Below are positions 43,001 through 53,995 of a stretch of DNA of 64,000 nt, in pieces. Below the pieces are notes generated by a model. It did no database searches. It saw only the letters and a program-made list of their open reading frames with translations, and had not been told where the DNA came from. This stretch comes from Whitmania pigra. Lineage: Eukaryota; Annelida; Clitellata; Hirudinida; Haemopidae. The DNA is taken from positions 1,779,501 to 1,843,500 of the forward strand of contig JAJTWR010000365.1 of assembly GCA_021613335.1 (NCBI GenBank), written 5' to 3'. The position numbers were made by a program, and so were the translations under genes. Numbering within the stretch: position 1 is the stretch's first letter; each line of letters starts with the position of its first letter.

Positions 43001-46000
43001 TCATTGCTCAAGCTCTCGTTGGACTTTTTGCCATTTTTCAACCATCGAGGAGACCTTCTTCTTCCTCATGGAGATGCTGTCGGCCACCAGAGGCTGGAAA
43101 GTTTTGGTTTCAAATATTACTAGCAAAGATAGCGAACGATCTTTTGCACTAAAGTAGGATAATAAATTAATGTGATCATTTGTTCAGACATTTCTTATCA
43201 GATTCCAGATGAGGTAATAGCAACAGCTTGTTTTATCATTTCAGCCCTTAGAATTACAACTGAATTTCATTTCAGACAATAAATTAATATGATCATTTGT
43301 TCAGACATATTTGTTCTCATACATAATCTGAAGCCCCAACTGGGCATCAGATTTCAGATGAGGTAATAGCAACAGCTCGTTTTGTTATTTCAGCCCTTAG
43401 AATTATAACCGAATTTCATTTCGTACCCTTGATTTCTTCGTAGACGTCTTCACTTTAGGATTTGGGGTGTTTGTTGCTGGAATGTCTCCTTCCTCGAGGG
43501 GAGGAAATGGCGATGAATTCCTGCTGAGGCTCGGTTCTGTGTTTGCTTCGCCGTTGGTGGCGTTGTCTTCGTCGGTGTCTTCCCCGTAATCCCCCGATAT
43601 CAGTGACCTCATGATTGAAGGCTGAACATCTTCCTCAACTTCTGGTGGAGGAGGAGGAGCTAATTCAACAGGTGGAGGGGGAGGTGGTTGGTAAGGCTGA
43701 GAGAACGTTGCACTTTACATCACTCAAATCATGAATCACAAAGTCAAGTCATTCTTCAATTCTCTTACCTCACAAGCAACAATATTTTGGTTCAGAGCCA
43801 TTTCATCTTCACTGGCAGGGCTGCAAAACAAAGTCTAGCTAGATTTGATGTTAAGGTATGTTAAGGTTAAGAATTAATGTTAAGGTATGAATTGATTATG
43901 ATTAATTGTTGGAAATGATTGTTAACAAAGGCATCAAGAGTTATCAAATTCATTAATTCAATCTATTGACATGATAGGTTATTGGTCTCCACTAGAAAAT
44001 GTATCCAAGGCTGGTTTGATCTTCAAGATCTTCATCTCTTTCTGCACTTAGTAAAAATCTGAAAAATGTTTGCATGAGATCTGCCTACAGTTCAACAAGC
44101 CTTGAATTTGCAAAATCACTGCGAGACTTAAACGTAAAGCTCTAATTGACGACAGTTTGCTTTCGTCCAAAAGTTTTGGGCGTCTGGATACATCAAATTT
44201 TAGGTGAAAGTTTGTTGCTATGAACCTGGTAGCACTAATTTCAATGCTTCAGCTGCAAATTATGAGAAACGATGCTGCATTTAGTGGAAATCTGCATTGA
44301 AGACACAAGCCACACAGCAGCCTGTGGGAAAAGAAAAAACATTCCTCAGTAGTTAAGAATTGTGATCATTAAATCTTATTGTAACTAAAATTAGTCTTAA
44401 AATTATTTTAAAACTAATGTTATTCAAATCAATTTCAAATTAAAACACAAACAAGCTCAACATAACCTTTGCTGTTCCTTTGTGATGGTAGCTTAAAAGC
44501 TTTTGAATTGATGGACAACCCAGCTCCACACATCACAAAATCAATTCAGGAACAAAAATATTACAAATCCCATTCACAGCTGAACATTTCAGCATGGACA
44601 TTTGAATGGTTTTACAAAGAGTCACACCACTTAATTTGTTTAGTAACAGTCCTACCTAAAGTGAGATGTTGAGGATTTCTGGTGCCAATTTTTTGGACCA
44701 CCAATCTCTTCATTCTCACATTTGAAAACAAAAATTTGTTTTTATTGGCAAACAATACCTGTTCACTTTTCCATTCAGTTCAGTTTCCATTTTCTCCTCT
44801 GTAAATCCCTGGATAGAGCTGAGCCATTCCTGGAGTTTTGAGATCAGGTAAGATGTCGGCAGATAACCAGCTCTCCAATCTTCAACTCTGGTCTGAAAAA
44901 GGAATCAATTTGATTGTAGCTTAAGATAGTTGGAGAACATGACATTATCTCAAAATGCAGAAATGCGACCATTGAGATAACTTCCATGCCATCAAAAATC
45001 ATTCCATAAGATCTTTATTTATCATAGTATTTTCAAAAGGTTCCACAAATAATATAATCCACTACGTTATCATTTGATAGTTAATCTGACATCATTGTTG
45101 ATATCAGCCATTGTTAACTAGTCAGTACAACTTTAGTCAAACTTTATGCATTTACAATGTGCCTTGCATTGTCCATTTGCCAGCTGAAACCAATGCTGTC
45201 AATGTTACGTCTGGTAGCAAGCATAAAAATATAGCCAGTAATATCATAAAAAACTTGTATGCAGATAAGTCTATGGATGAGACAAATTAAATAGGCATTA
45301 ATTATGCAAAAGATGAAACAAATTAAATAGGCATTAATTATGCAAAAGAAGCTGCCAACCTGCAGAGCTCCTTGAATGTGTTCGACGGAGCATCCGTTGA
45401 TTTTTAGTGAGTGGTCGCAATCTTCTAATCTCTGAGAAATCGTGTTCAAGAGCCTAGCTGCCTCCTCCTGATTATTCGTAACGATTCACATTTCATTCAC
45501 AAGAACAATTCACAAAATTGAATTACATTCTCATACAACACCCAATGCATTTGATATTCATATTTATTTCATTTGAACAAATGAAAATGCTTACAATCTG
45601 AAACACTCTCTGTTCAATTTCTTGGCTCCCCAGAACAAGTAAAGTTGACAAGTTATTGTCTGGAGAAAGATAATTTTATAAGTATCAATTTGTCTCACAT
45701 TTAAAAATATGGTTCTACCTAATTTCAGTTTCTTGGCACAGGTCTTTATATCTTCAATTCCGTCCATTTCATTCGGCCTCTTCTTGGAAACCTTTTTCCC
45801 GACCTCGTCGTTCGGACCATCTTCAAGGTTTTCCTTGCCTTCGTTTCCGGATTCTGTACTCGCGTCAGACCGATCATCTTCCAAAGTGTCGTCAACGCAC
45901 TCGTAAGGCACGAGAGATGGAGAAGAATGTTTCACTTTGTTGTTTTCATTGCTTCCATTGTTACCATTCTTCTGCCCTCTTTCCTTTGTGCAAGAGGAAT

Positions 46001-47757
46001 ATTCTTCTTCAAACTTGTGATACTTCAGCAAATATTCTGTGTACTCCAAAGGCTCTTCCCATGTAGACTCGTTTGTTTCCACATTCCAATAGTAGCAGCA
46101 CTGAGTCGACTCATCCAGAACTGCTTGCCATGCACAGGTCGGAGCTTGAAAAAATTGACAGAATGGTTTGAAATTTTTGAAGAATTCCACCAAAAGAAAT
46201 AATAGTATATTTGTGTAAAGTGTATGTATAAAATGTCTTCAAATTTATAAATTATTTCCACATCACAAAATAGACGACTTTCGTAAAACCCAATAATAGA
46301 CAACATTATTAATGTATTTATGTATGCTTAAGCTGCACTTTTTTCAAAACAATTTAAAGTCTAGAATGTAGATGTTATGCAGTGTTATAGATTTTCTATT
46401 CATATTTAATCTACTTTGGACTTGTTGTTCCCAAAATCATTGCATTGGGCAAATACATTAAAATCATGGCTGTTTGTGGTAAACTCACGAGTTGGTTCTT
46501 TCGGAGTATCAAAGGGCTTCTTGGGTTCATCTGGAGCAACCTTTTTCTGACTTGGTCCCTCCACCACAAGTTCATTGATTTCCTGTGATTTCATTACAAT
46601 ATTTATGATGCCCATAATGTCAAGACATAATTGTAGTTTGAAAATTAAGACATCAACATTGATTGAATAACCAAACCAAGGACAAAGAGCTACTAAATCT
46701 CTAAAATAATTCCAGACTTCAAGTATATGTGCAAGGCCACAATAAAAGTTTAATATGACTCAAAAAAGCTCAATTTACATGAATTTATAGAAGTTTGTGA
46801 AATATTAAATTGTCAGATAAATAAAACCACATAAATATTATTAATAAAACCACATAAATATTACTAATAAAACCACATAAATATTATTAATAAAACCACA
46901 GGAAAGCCCTAACTAGAAAGGTCATGTGACTATCTTAAAACCCACCTTAAAAAAATCATTCAATTTTGAATCTAAATCTTCAGGAGCCACATCCGTCTTT
47001 TCTTCACTTTTTACAAATTGTACTGCATTTAGTGGGTCTTCAGATCCTTTTAAATTGACCAAATAATTAGTCAGTTTGCTTGGTTTATCAAAGAAATTGA
47101 CATAAAACAAATATATGGAATTAACAAGTGATCATGAAAATGTTCTTGCCTTGCTTGTTCAAATCATATCTATCATTAAAATCACTGTCACATATTGGGC
47201 TTTGTTCATCTGATAATAAATTTAAGAACAATTTAATGTAATGTTATAAGTTTAAAGGGAATTGGTTGAAATAAGGCATATCCATTTAGCACTAATCAGG
47301 CTACAAGCACTAACTTAACAAATTCATGAATTTGTTATTAAAATTAAGTAATTAAATTAATTTTCTCTTAAAATAATGTTCATATTTATGTCACTTTAGG
47401 TGTTGAGGGCATTCAATCAGTGAATGAAAAGTAACACCTTTAATTTAATTTAAATTTGTAAATAAACTGTAACTTCATTTATATATCGCCATATGCGCTT
47501 CTTGTAACCATTTACACCGCCGTATGCAGGCACGTAACCCATTCGGCTAACCTGCTTAAAATCAATAGATGCAGGCATAAGAAGGCTAACTACCAATAAC
47601 CCAATCCTTATACCTAAATCTTATAAATAATAATTCAATAATATCATTCCTAACTTCCAGTTTCCTTTTTGAAACCCAATCCAAAATTTTCTTTCGGAAC
47701 ATCGTCCAATTGCACAATGGGTTTCCTTTTCGAAAAATCCCCAAATCTTCGTCTCAT
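43001..47757 (-). CDS. FNBP4: Formin-binding protein 4-like protein with a single WW domain
   Basis: Eleven exons: 47757-47655, 47209-47150, 47046-46946, 46582-46489, 46144-45719, 45659-45595, 45467-45360, 44892-44759, 43820-43769, 43696-43427 and 43093-43001. Phases fit throughout (1506 nt, 501 aa). The start MRRRFGDFSKRKPIVQLD parallels the RRPILQL start of FNBP4. A WW domain lies in exon 5 (WQAVLDEST..YYWNVETNESTWEEP) and TRVEDWRAGYLPTSYL in exon 8. A polyproline stretch (PPPPPPVELAPPPPP) is in exon 10, and the end is KKKVSSMVEKWQKVQREL. FNBP4 binds proline-rich formins and splicing factors through its WW domains and is nuclear. Vertebrate FNBP4 is longer and has a second WW domain; I find none, and exons 8 and 9 join in phase without room for it. 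Intron 2 has a GC donor (CAAG|GCAAGA). Confidence 0.85.
43160..43421. repeat. Tandem duplication within the last FNBP4 intron
   Basis: Copy 1 (about 43160-43275) and copy 2 (about 43276-43421) share 'aataaattaatgtgatcatttgttcagaca', 'agatgaggtaatagcaacagct' and 'tcagcccttagaatta'. Copy 2 carries an extra block of about 35 bp. The repeat stops just short of the donor of exon 10. Confidence 0.85.
46821..46902. repeat. 23-bp tandem repeat (ATAAAACCACATAAATATTATTA)
   Basis: Three and a half copies inside FNBP4 intron 3. Confidence 0.9.
47463..47557 (-). mobile_element. tRNA-derived SINE, internally deleted copy
   Basis: Has the tail-side block 'gtaacttcatttatata', 'gcgcttcttgtaaccattta' and the A-box side 'ggcacgtaacccattcggctaacctgc' of the 22944 copy, but the middle with the B-box is missing. 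Lies in FNBP4 intron 1. Confidence 0.7.
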
Positions 47758-47945
47758 ATCTTAATAAAGAGTAATAAACGCTCAATAAACCGTCGTACCG
47801 CGACACAATATCCCCGAAATTTTGATGTAAACAAAGATAAAGAACGTTTAATATTGTATTGACTTTTAAAACAAATTACATGTATTTCTCAAAATATAAA
47901 TGTGATTGTCATAAAAAAAAGTTATTTTAATTTTACAAAACAATT

Positions 47946-48281
47946 TTAGGAAGTTTCGTTTAAGGAGTTGAATAGGTCCTTTGTGTCACACGCTACGACC
48001 TTCACTTTATCAACTCTCAGTGCATCGGTGCGATCCCTGAATTCAGCCTTGCTGAAAATCAAAGTCCACATTTTATCGCAATATCTGTATGCTTTCAAGT
48101 CACCCTTGAAGCTTATTTTTCTGTTTACTCTGCCTGAAATGACTTCTGATATTGCACGATCGAACTTTTGGAGAACTTTCGAAGCAAACTGGTGTGATAT
48201 TTTGCCGCTCTGAATTAGTTCGTCGAGGCTTTCCTGCAAAGTAAGCCCTAGGGTTGTTTTTCTGTACGGGTTGGAATTCAT
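47946..48281 (-). CDS. GTF2A2: Transcription initiation factor IIA gamma subunit
   Basis: Single-exon frame of 111 aa. I choose the second ATG (48281), because MNSNPYRKTTLG then matches the family start MAYQLYRNTTLG; the first ATG at 48302 would add seven residues. Family landmarks: TLGLTLQESLDELIQSGKI, SKVLQKFDRAI, FKGDLKAYRYCDKMWTLI, EFRD and VDKVKVVACD. TFIIA-gamma pairs with the alpha/beta subunit, binds TBP on the TATA box and stabilises the pre-initiation complex. It has no intron here. Its stop lies only 188 bp upstream of the FNBP4 start on the same strand, so FNBP4's promoter must be very short or overlap this gene. Confidence 0.96.
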   Translation of the reverse strand: MNSNPYRKTTLGLTLQESLDELIQSGKISHQFASKVLQKFDRAISEVISGRVNRKISFKGDLKAYRYCDKMWTLIFSKAEFRDRTDALRVDKVKVVACDTKDLFNSLNETS

Positions 48282-50343
48282 CTTGTTAAGTTTGAATGTC
48301 AAAATTAAGATTGATATCCATGACGTTTATGTACGAGGTAAGATCCGTCGCAAGAAAAAGACTCTTGATATAATTTATTAAATTAAATTAAATTAAATTA
48401 AATTTTTATTAAATATAAAATTAAGAAAATAATTAATAAAGTTATATCTTACAGTCTATCTTTTAGCGATTTTAAAATAATTGGCAATAATTGTCATTTA
48501 CGTAAATACGAGTGCCGCTAAAACTAAAAAAATGATAGTTGCGACGTTTTTGTGTCGTTGGATTACATTTTACGTTTTACTAAGTTTGGGTCAGCACGCT
48601 TTAAGCTTATTAATGGATTTTATTATTTAGATAAAAGAGAAGATGGGAACGACCATCGAAGCTGTTCAGGCCTGACATCTCTTAATAGGGTTGTTCGAAC
48701 TGATAATAATACATTATAATAATAATTATGAATTTATTGATACCAGTGAATTGATTGTTTGATTGATTTATACAGATGGAGTAAATTAATTCACTGATTG
48801 ATACCATTGAATTAATTTATTGACACCAGTGGATTGATTGATAATGAATATTCTGCATTCTCCTCAATGTTGTCATGCAGGTAAGAGTTCAAGTCGGGCT
48901 TTTCCGAGATCTCAGTACAGAGGCTTATAGAAATGATCGTACAGTCGAAAGCCACTGGAGACGAAAAGCCAGGTCGTCGACTTATGACCTCTTTAAATTT
49001 AAAAAAGAGTGCCCAGGTCCGTTGACTTGTTGAAAGTGGCACAAAATCTTTACCAGCAATCTCTCTTGGCATTTTTGATAATCCATTGCTCACGTCCCGT
49101 TGCACTCTTATATTCCGTGAAAGCGTCGTCTGAAATTACCTTCAAGAAGCGGCTCCTTTTCTGGTTTCTCTCTTTTATTACGTTTCTGCAGTCATCGTTC
49201 CAATAGGAAACAGTTCGTTTCCTACGGCTGCTTTTGGGTTGTGGAGAACAAGTCTCTGCAGCCTTAATGATGCACTGAGATATGAGAGACGCATTTTCTT
49301 CGAGATCATCTGTCGGTAGGGTCCTGACCCAGATAAGCCAAGCATGTCAACTGGTATAAATTCCAGTTAACCTTCCTTATGTTGCTACGAGGTGTATTGA
49401 TGGCCTCAAATAGAGGTGAAGCATCAACTGTGATCTGGATGAGGAAGTGATCGCTTCCTAGATTTTCTGAGAGTACCTTCCACGATGATCTGCATGCAAG
49501 GTTCGGAGAGGCCAGAGAGATGTCTATCGGGGTTGACTTGCCGCTTCTTGTGAGATGAGTGCCCTGTGTTTAAGGAGACGAGATCATGTTAGCATAGATT
49601 ATCTCCTCAACAATCTCACCTCTCGCATCAGGGTGTCGAACTCCGAAGTTTGGAGTTTATGTCCCCACAGATGATGGCATCTTGATGGATCAAGATTCTT
49701 TCCAGCTCCTCCTTTCAAAAGGATTTTCTAAGCGGTGCGTAGACCTTGACAATCTTGATCCTCCTTTTCTTCGCAATGATCGTGACTGAGACACTGGGGA
49801 TACTGGGATGTAATAAGGGAACTGGGATGCAGAACACTAAACTCCTCCCACTTCCTCCCTAATGACTCAGCGCTTAACAGTGGACTCTTTTGTTTCAAGT
49901 CCTAGGGAAAGTCTATTTAAGCAACCAGAAAGAGACTCATCATTACTTGAATTTTTTTGGACTGGTTGTATGTCGATGTTCGTTGTCTCCTGTTGTCACT
50001 CTTTTGTTGTTGTCCCCGTCCTAATCATCTAGTTATGAAATGGACGTTAATAAAGAACCAACCAATCACCGACTCTCATCGGCTCGCCTCGTTCGTCTCC
50101 AACTTCGCTTGGTTTTGACTCATTCCTCGTTTCTGCTTGGCCGCATCGGCTCTTGTCTCGATGGGCTCTCGACGCTTGTCTCCGGACTCTATCTCGTGCT
50201 TGTTAATGAACATCTAAAAATTACGAATGTTAGTTTTATGTTATAGTGCCGCAACAGCCCTTTCAAATTACTTTATTTACTATACAAAATGTCGTGTAAA
50301 CAATATTTATTGCGTGGATGTGTGTAGCTTATGATTTTGTATA
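48282..50343. other. Intergenic region with a LINE fragment
   Basis: Right of the TFIIA-gamma start is a short AT-rich flank (48282-48800), then a degraded non-LTR element (separate entry), then about 500 bp (49830-50343) in which I see no gene. Confidence 0.5.
48840..49830 (-). pseudogene. Non-LTR retrotransposon endonuclease fragment
   Basis: Reading leftwards from 49830, frames with interruptions give peptides of an apurinic-type (EEP) endonuclease. These include IKIVKVYAPL, AIICGDINSKL, GTHLTRSGKSTPIDISLASPNL and a terminal SDHFLIQI, followed by the usual linker (YWNDDCRNVIKERNQKR..., ATGREQWIIKNAKRDCW). Several stops and frame changes show decay. The reverse transcriptase part is not present to the left. 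The family cannot be decided between jockey, RTE and R1-type. Confidence 0.8.
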
Positions 50344-50500
50344 TGTAACGTTTTCGTTTATTTTTAATCTTTAACTATCTAAACACAATGACAATAACAG
50401 CTAATCAAAAACAGTCCAGACCACAAGATGGCGACGACATAGACAAGCGTAACAAAAGATCTCTAATCGAACTAAAATATAAAAATAGACATATGTCACA
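50344..50500 (-). repeat. 3' long terminal repeat
   Basis: Direct repeat of 52614-52776, next to the polypurine tract at about 50501-50509. Confidence 0.88.
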
Positions 50501-50521
50501 TCTCCCCTTATACAACTAATG

Positions 50522-51500
50522 TCACTTCATTATATAGTCCTTGAACCGAACTGGGAGACAAGAGGTTCGACCGCTGCGGGTTTTCATGATTGGTTGAGAA
50601 TTGCTTCCTGTCCCGGCAACATTTGCTGACCAATCGGATGATGATGGAACTGGCGATCCCGCCAGTGCTTCGTGCTGTTGTTCATCAGTGTTACTTGTAA
50701 AGTCATCCAGTAAGGGTTCTCTGATGGGTCGATCTTCTTTTGTTTGAATAATGTCTTCATCTGAACGATTCCTAGAAGCCTCATACAACTTCTGTCATCT
50801 TTTATCATCTGCATTCGACGTTGGTGGTCTCCCTCGTCGGCTCAATTTGAAGTCTGAATATCCTCCATCTGAGTCATCATAATCGACAGGGTGGATGTGC
50901 TTGTAATCTTTGAATATGTACTGCGGAATCTTTGAGACCATTCCCGAACGAGTGCGAGGTCTGTGCTTTTTCTTGTGCTCCTTGTCCATTTTCAGTAAAA
51001 CATCAGCAGCTTCTATGTGCTGTCGTTTTGGTTGCGAGGAACTGTTCACCGCGGTTGCATTGCCACCACAATGAGTCAATGCTGAGGCGTTTCCCACCGG
51101 CTGATCGGCATAGGATATTTTGTAAACGGTCCTCTGTTGGGCGTTTGGATCATAGAACATGGTCTCTTGATTGACTGAAGTGTTGTTTCGCTGCTGTTGG
51201 ACAAGCCTTATGAGTTGACTAAGCTGTTTTTGAGTGATATTTTGAAAAGTGCTAAGTTGATTCCCCTGTTGTACCACTTTTATGGAATTCTGACTCAAAC
51301 CTAAAATTGAATTGAGAGGAACAGCATGAACTTCTGCTTGAAGCACCTGATTGACATTTCCTTCAACTTTCACATCTTCAAACTCATTAAGCAACTTAAA
51401 CACAGTCTTGTTTTCAGACTCTTGAGCGAGTGCATCCACTCTGCGAATTAGATCTAATCTGCAACAAGAGGGCAAACCAATGATCGTTGCCGTATAGTGT
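50522..51500 (-). CDS. Captured host-like frame inside the LTR element
   Basis: After the protease's LPSCCRLDLIRRVDAL region and a short LLNEFEDV piece, the frame continues for about 230 codons with no reverse transcriptase, RNase H or integrase motif. It is Gln/Asn-rich (STFQNITQKQLSQLIRLVQQQ), then YDPNAQQRTVYKISY, then HRPRTRSGMVSKIPQYIFKDYKHIHPVDYDDSDGGYSDF in pieces. The TRSG-VS-P-Y-KDYK-I pattern recalls a conserved block I associate with ZNF839-type zinc-finger proteins, which would make it a captured cellular cDNA. That match is from memory. After a stop at 50795 the same frame resumes (50794-50522) and ends TRSGRTSCLPVRFKDYIMK, which resembles the usual C-terminus of a retrotransposon Pol. 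Confidence 0.55.
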
Positions 51501-51785
51501 TCCACTATAAAAAAATTCATGGTCAGCAGTTTCTTTGCTTGTCTTTACAGAAAGCGTTACTTTTCCGACTGGGCGAACCTTGTTGTTACCGAACGTTGAC
51601 AAAATTGTTGTTGTCTTCTGAACCCTTGTCTTTTCGGGAAGCTGCTCGAATGTTGACCTGCACATCACGTTGGCCTCAGCACCGGTGTCCAGTTTGCAAC
51701 TGATTGCTTTTCCACCCACTATGATGGTCGTCTTCCATCTTAACACTTCCATTATCAACACCCACATTTGATATGCTGAACTCAT
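51414..51785 (-). pseudogene. Retrotransposon aspartic protease, frameshifted
   Basis: WKTTIIVGGKAISCKLDTGAEANVM contains the DTG-A catalytic loop of retropepsins; the flap-side region and FGNNKVRPVGKVTL follow. The frame overlaps the end of gag in a different register, so a +1 (or -2) shift would be needed. The continuation of the domain (IIGLPSCCRLDLI) lies in yet another frame across a run of seven A at about 51508-51514, which is best explained as an inactivating indel. Confidence 0.85.
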
Positions 51786-52613
51786 CCAAATGTTGTTCCA
51801 CCTGGTCTATGCTTGTCCTAGAACGATTCGATGAGCCGTGATGTGTAGATTTTCGCCTTGGTATCACTTTTGCTGCCCTACACATCGAACTAAAATGATT
51901 TTCTTTACCGCATGTAAAACATCTCTTGCCGAAGGCTGGACACTTCCTTGGTGGATGCTTTCCTCCACAGTTTCCACACTGCTTTACATCCAATGCTTGG
52001 AGATTGGTGGTATGTGGTTTTGCGCTCTTTATTGCTAGCACCGCTGAGTCGTCGCCAGTAATCCTCTTAACCTGGGCTTTGCATGCCTCCGATGCTCTGC
52101 AGATGCTAACTGTTCTTTCGAGAGTGAGTTTGTCGTCTTGAAGGAATCTTTCAAGGAGCGAGCGATCCGCACATCCGAGTACGATCCTGTCTCTCATCAT
52201 GGAGTCCACTTGGTCTCCGAACTCACATGACTTTGCTTGGTTCTTCAGTTTGGTAACAAATGCGTCAATCGGTTCATCCGGCAGCTGTGATAACTGCCAA
52301 AAAGCGACCCTCTCAGTGATCGAGTTTAACTTCGGCGTGCAATATGCTTCAAACTTCTTGATCACTTCTTCCAAATTGTTAGCATCCGAGTTTCTGTCAA
52401 ACGTGAATGCGTTGAAGATTGGAAGAGCATCCGGTCCTAAGTAGCTGAGGAGCATGGCTATCTTGATGCTCTCAGGCTTTTCCAGAAATTCCGAGGCCGT
52501 CAACTGTATATTGAACATTTGAATGAACAATCGCCATTCTTCGGCGAGGTTCGCCGTGTCGAATCGAAATGTATAAGATCTATTGAAAATAGAATCTTTC
52601 GTCGACTGCGCTA
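51676..52613 (-). CDS. gag: Retrotransposon Gag with two zinc knuckles
   Basis: Open for over 300 codons. Starts FRFDTANLAEEWRLFIQMF, the typical capsid start of many invertebrate Ty3/gypsy Gags, and carries WQLSQLPDEPIDAFVTKL and RDRIVLGCADRSLLERFL (capsid). Two knuckles follow, CGNCGGKHPPRKC and CFTCGKENHFSSMC (CX2CX4HX4C for the second). The frame stays open into the LTR (to 52656), but the real start is unclear. Confidence 0.88.
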
Positions 52614-52776
52614 TGTAACGTTTTCGTTTATTTTTAATCTTTAACTGTCTAAACACAATGACAATAACAGCTAATCAAGTTCAATAACAGTTCAGACCAC
52701 AAGATGGCTACGACATAGACAAGTGTAACAAAAGATCTCTAATCGAACTAAAATATAAAAATAGACATATGTCACA
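52614..52776 (-). repeat. 5' long terminal repeat
   Basis: Direct repeat of 50344-50500 with a 6-bp insertion and a few substitutions, so insertion was not very recent. Confidence 0.88.
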
Positions 52777-53995
52777 TATGTCACACATGTATATAACTAC
52801 TTTCAGGGTCAGTCCGACAGCGGAAGCATGTTCTTCCTTAAGGCTGACCCTTTGGATTTATTTGAATTTATTTGCTTTCGCTTTTTGTTTTTTCTGTACA
52901 TATAACGGCTTGTTTGTTTGATTCAATAAACTAATAAAACAAAAAAAAGTTCGGCAAATACATTTCCTAAATAATATTGCTCTATCTCGTTTATAACATT
53001 AGTTACGACACATTATGTATGACCGATTTTCGAAAGTAGGGTAATCATCTAAAAATGGTAATATGTATTTCATTTGTATTTCATTATCATATACGCCACC
53101 GTTCTGACAAATTTTAATCATTTTAGGTCAACAGATAAATAGAAAGTCTAATCATTATTAGAATACTAATTCAGAACTAATATCTACAATTATAATTAAT
53201 TTCATTAATATCATTACTCTTTCCCCTGATCGTATTTTGGCCATGTTTCCTTTTAGGTTTTTCCATCTTGCTTGCAGATGAAGTTTTTGTGGTGGCAATT
53301 AGTTGAGAATACCACGAACTAAGCACAATTTAAATTATTAATATACTAGCATGAATGGTCCAGTCAATGTCATTATCGTTATCAATGTATAATATAATAT
53401 TATTAAGTGCTTGATGCTCATACTTGTTATTCTATGAGGTTGAGGATACTAAATAGCTATAGGTCAACGCAGCTAATACTAATGTTAGATCTCGAGCCTG
53501 TAAAATAAATTTAAGAGTCTGAAAATTGGATTGCTATAAATTTCAAAGATAATTTTTATTCCTCCAGCAAGTTATCAAAGGATCTTATGTATACAAATGA
53601 TTGCATATGTATGTGAAATCAGAAGTCAAAATAGGCAAAATAAATACCCCAAATTTTACTGATTATTGATCCATCTCATTTACAACAATAGTTACCACAC
53701 ATTGTGTGTAGCTGATTTTCGAAAAAAAAATCAAAATTCGAAATGCAACTGTGTTCTACAACTGTTGTTTACCCATCAATATTTTACGTACAAATACATG
53801 CAGATACGACTTTAAACACCAGCTGGCGATCTTAACTAATGTACTATTAGTAACCTTATTGTACTACGGTAAACCTAGCGGGCGCTCACTGTACATGAAT
53901 TCAGCTATTAACAAGCCTAGACATACCATAGCCTAGGCTAGACATGTCAGGTTTGCTGAAATACTGCGAATTTTTATTTTGTTTCAATTATTTAG
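52777..53995. other. Intergenic region with duplicated fragments
   Basis: A hairpin-forming stretch (GGGTCAG...CTGACCC, about 52806-52851) is followed by AT-rich sequence with AATAAA, looking like the 3' end of an older element. A block at about 52980-53045 recurs diverged at about 53668-53725 (atctcrtttayaacawtagttac). A copy of a DIDO1-like exon lies at about 53155-53302. Confidence 0.5.
53155..53302 (-). pseudogene. Duplicated piece of DIDO1-like exon 2 and its flanking intron
   Basis: 53220-53302 closely matches 62460-62541 (cgtattttggccatgtttcc, tttttccatcttgcttgcagatgaag, ttttgtggtggca), and the adjoining intron (aactaatatctaaaattataatt) matches too. Only the 3' part of the exon was copied and substitutions have accumulated, so it is a dead fragment about 9 kb from its source and in the same orientation. 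Confidence 0.85.

Larger units (their letters stand above)
50338..52793 (-). mobile_element. Short Ty3/gypsy-type LTR retrotransposon lacking RT/integrase
   Basis: Two direct repeats flank it: 50344-50500 (157 bp, 3' LTR) and 52614-52776 (163 bp, 5' LTR). On the minus strand both begin TGTGACATATGTC and end CGTTACA. They differ by a few substitutions and a 6-bp insertion. Just inside the 3' LTR is a purine run AAGGGGAGA (polypurine tract). Just inside the 5' LTR is TAGCGCAGTCGACG, a possible tRNA-Ser-type primer site with one mismatch. The internal part is only 2.1 kb: gag, protease and a foreign-looking frame. TGTATA occurs on both outer sides (50338 and 52788), a weak target-duplication candidate. 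Frame breaks show it is not intact. Confidence 0.85.

Noticed and set aside
43160..43421. Repeated block considered as a CRISPR-like or functional array
   Set aside because: Only two copies in a eukaryotic intron; a plain tandem duplication.
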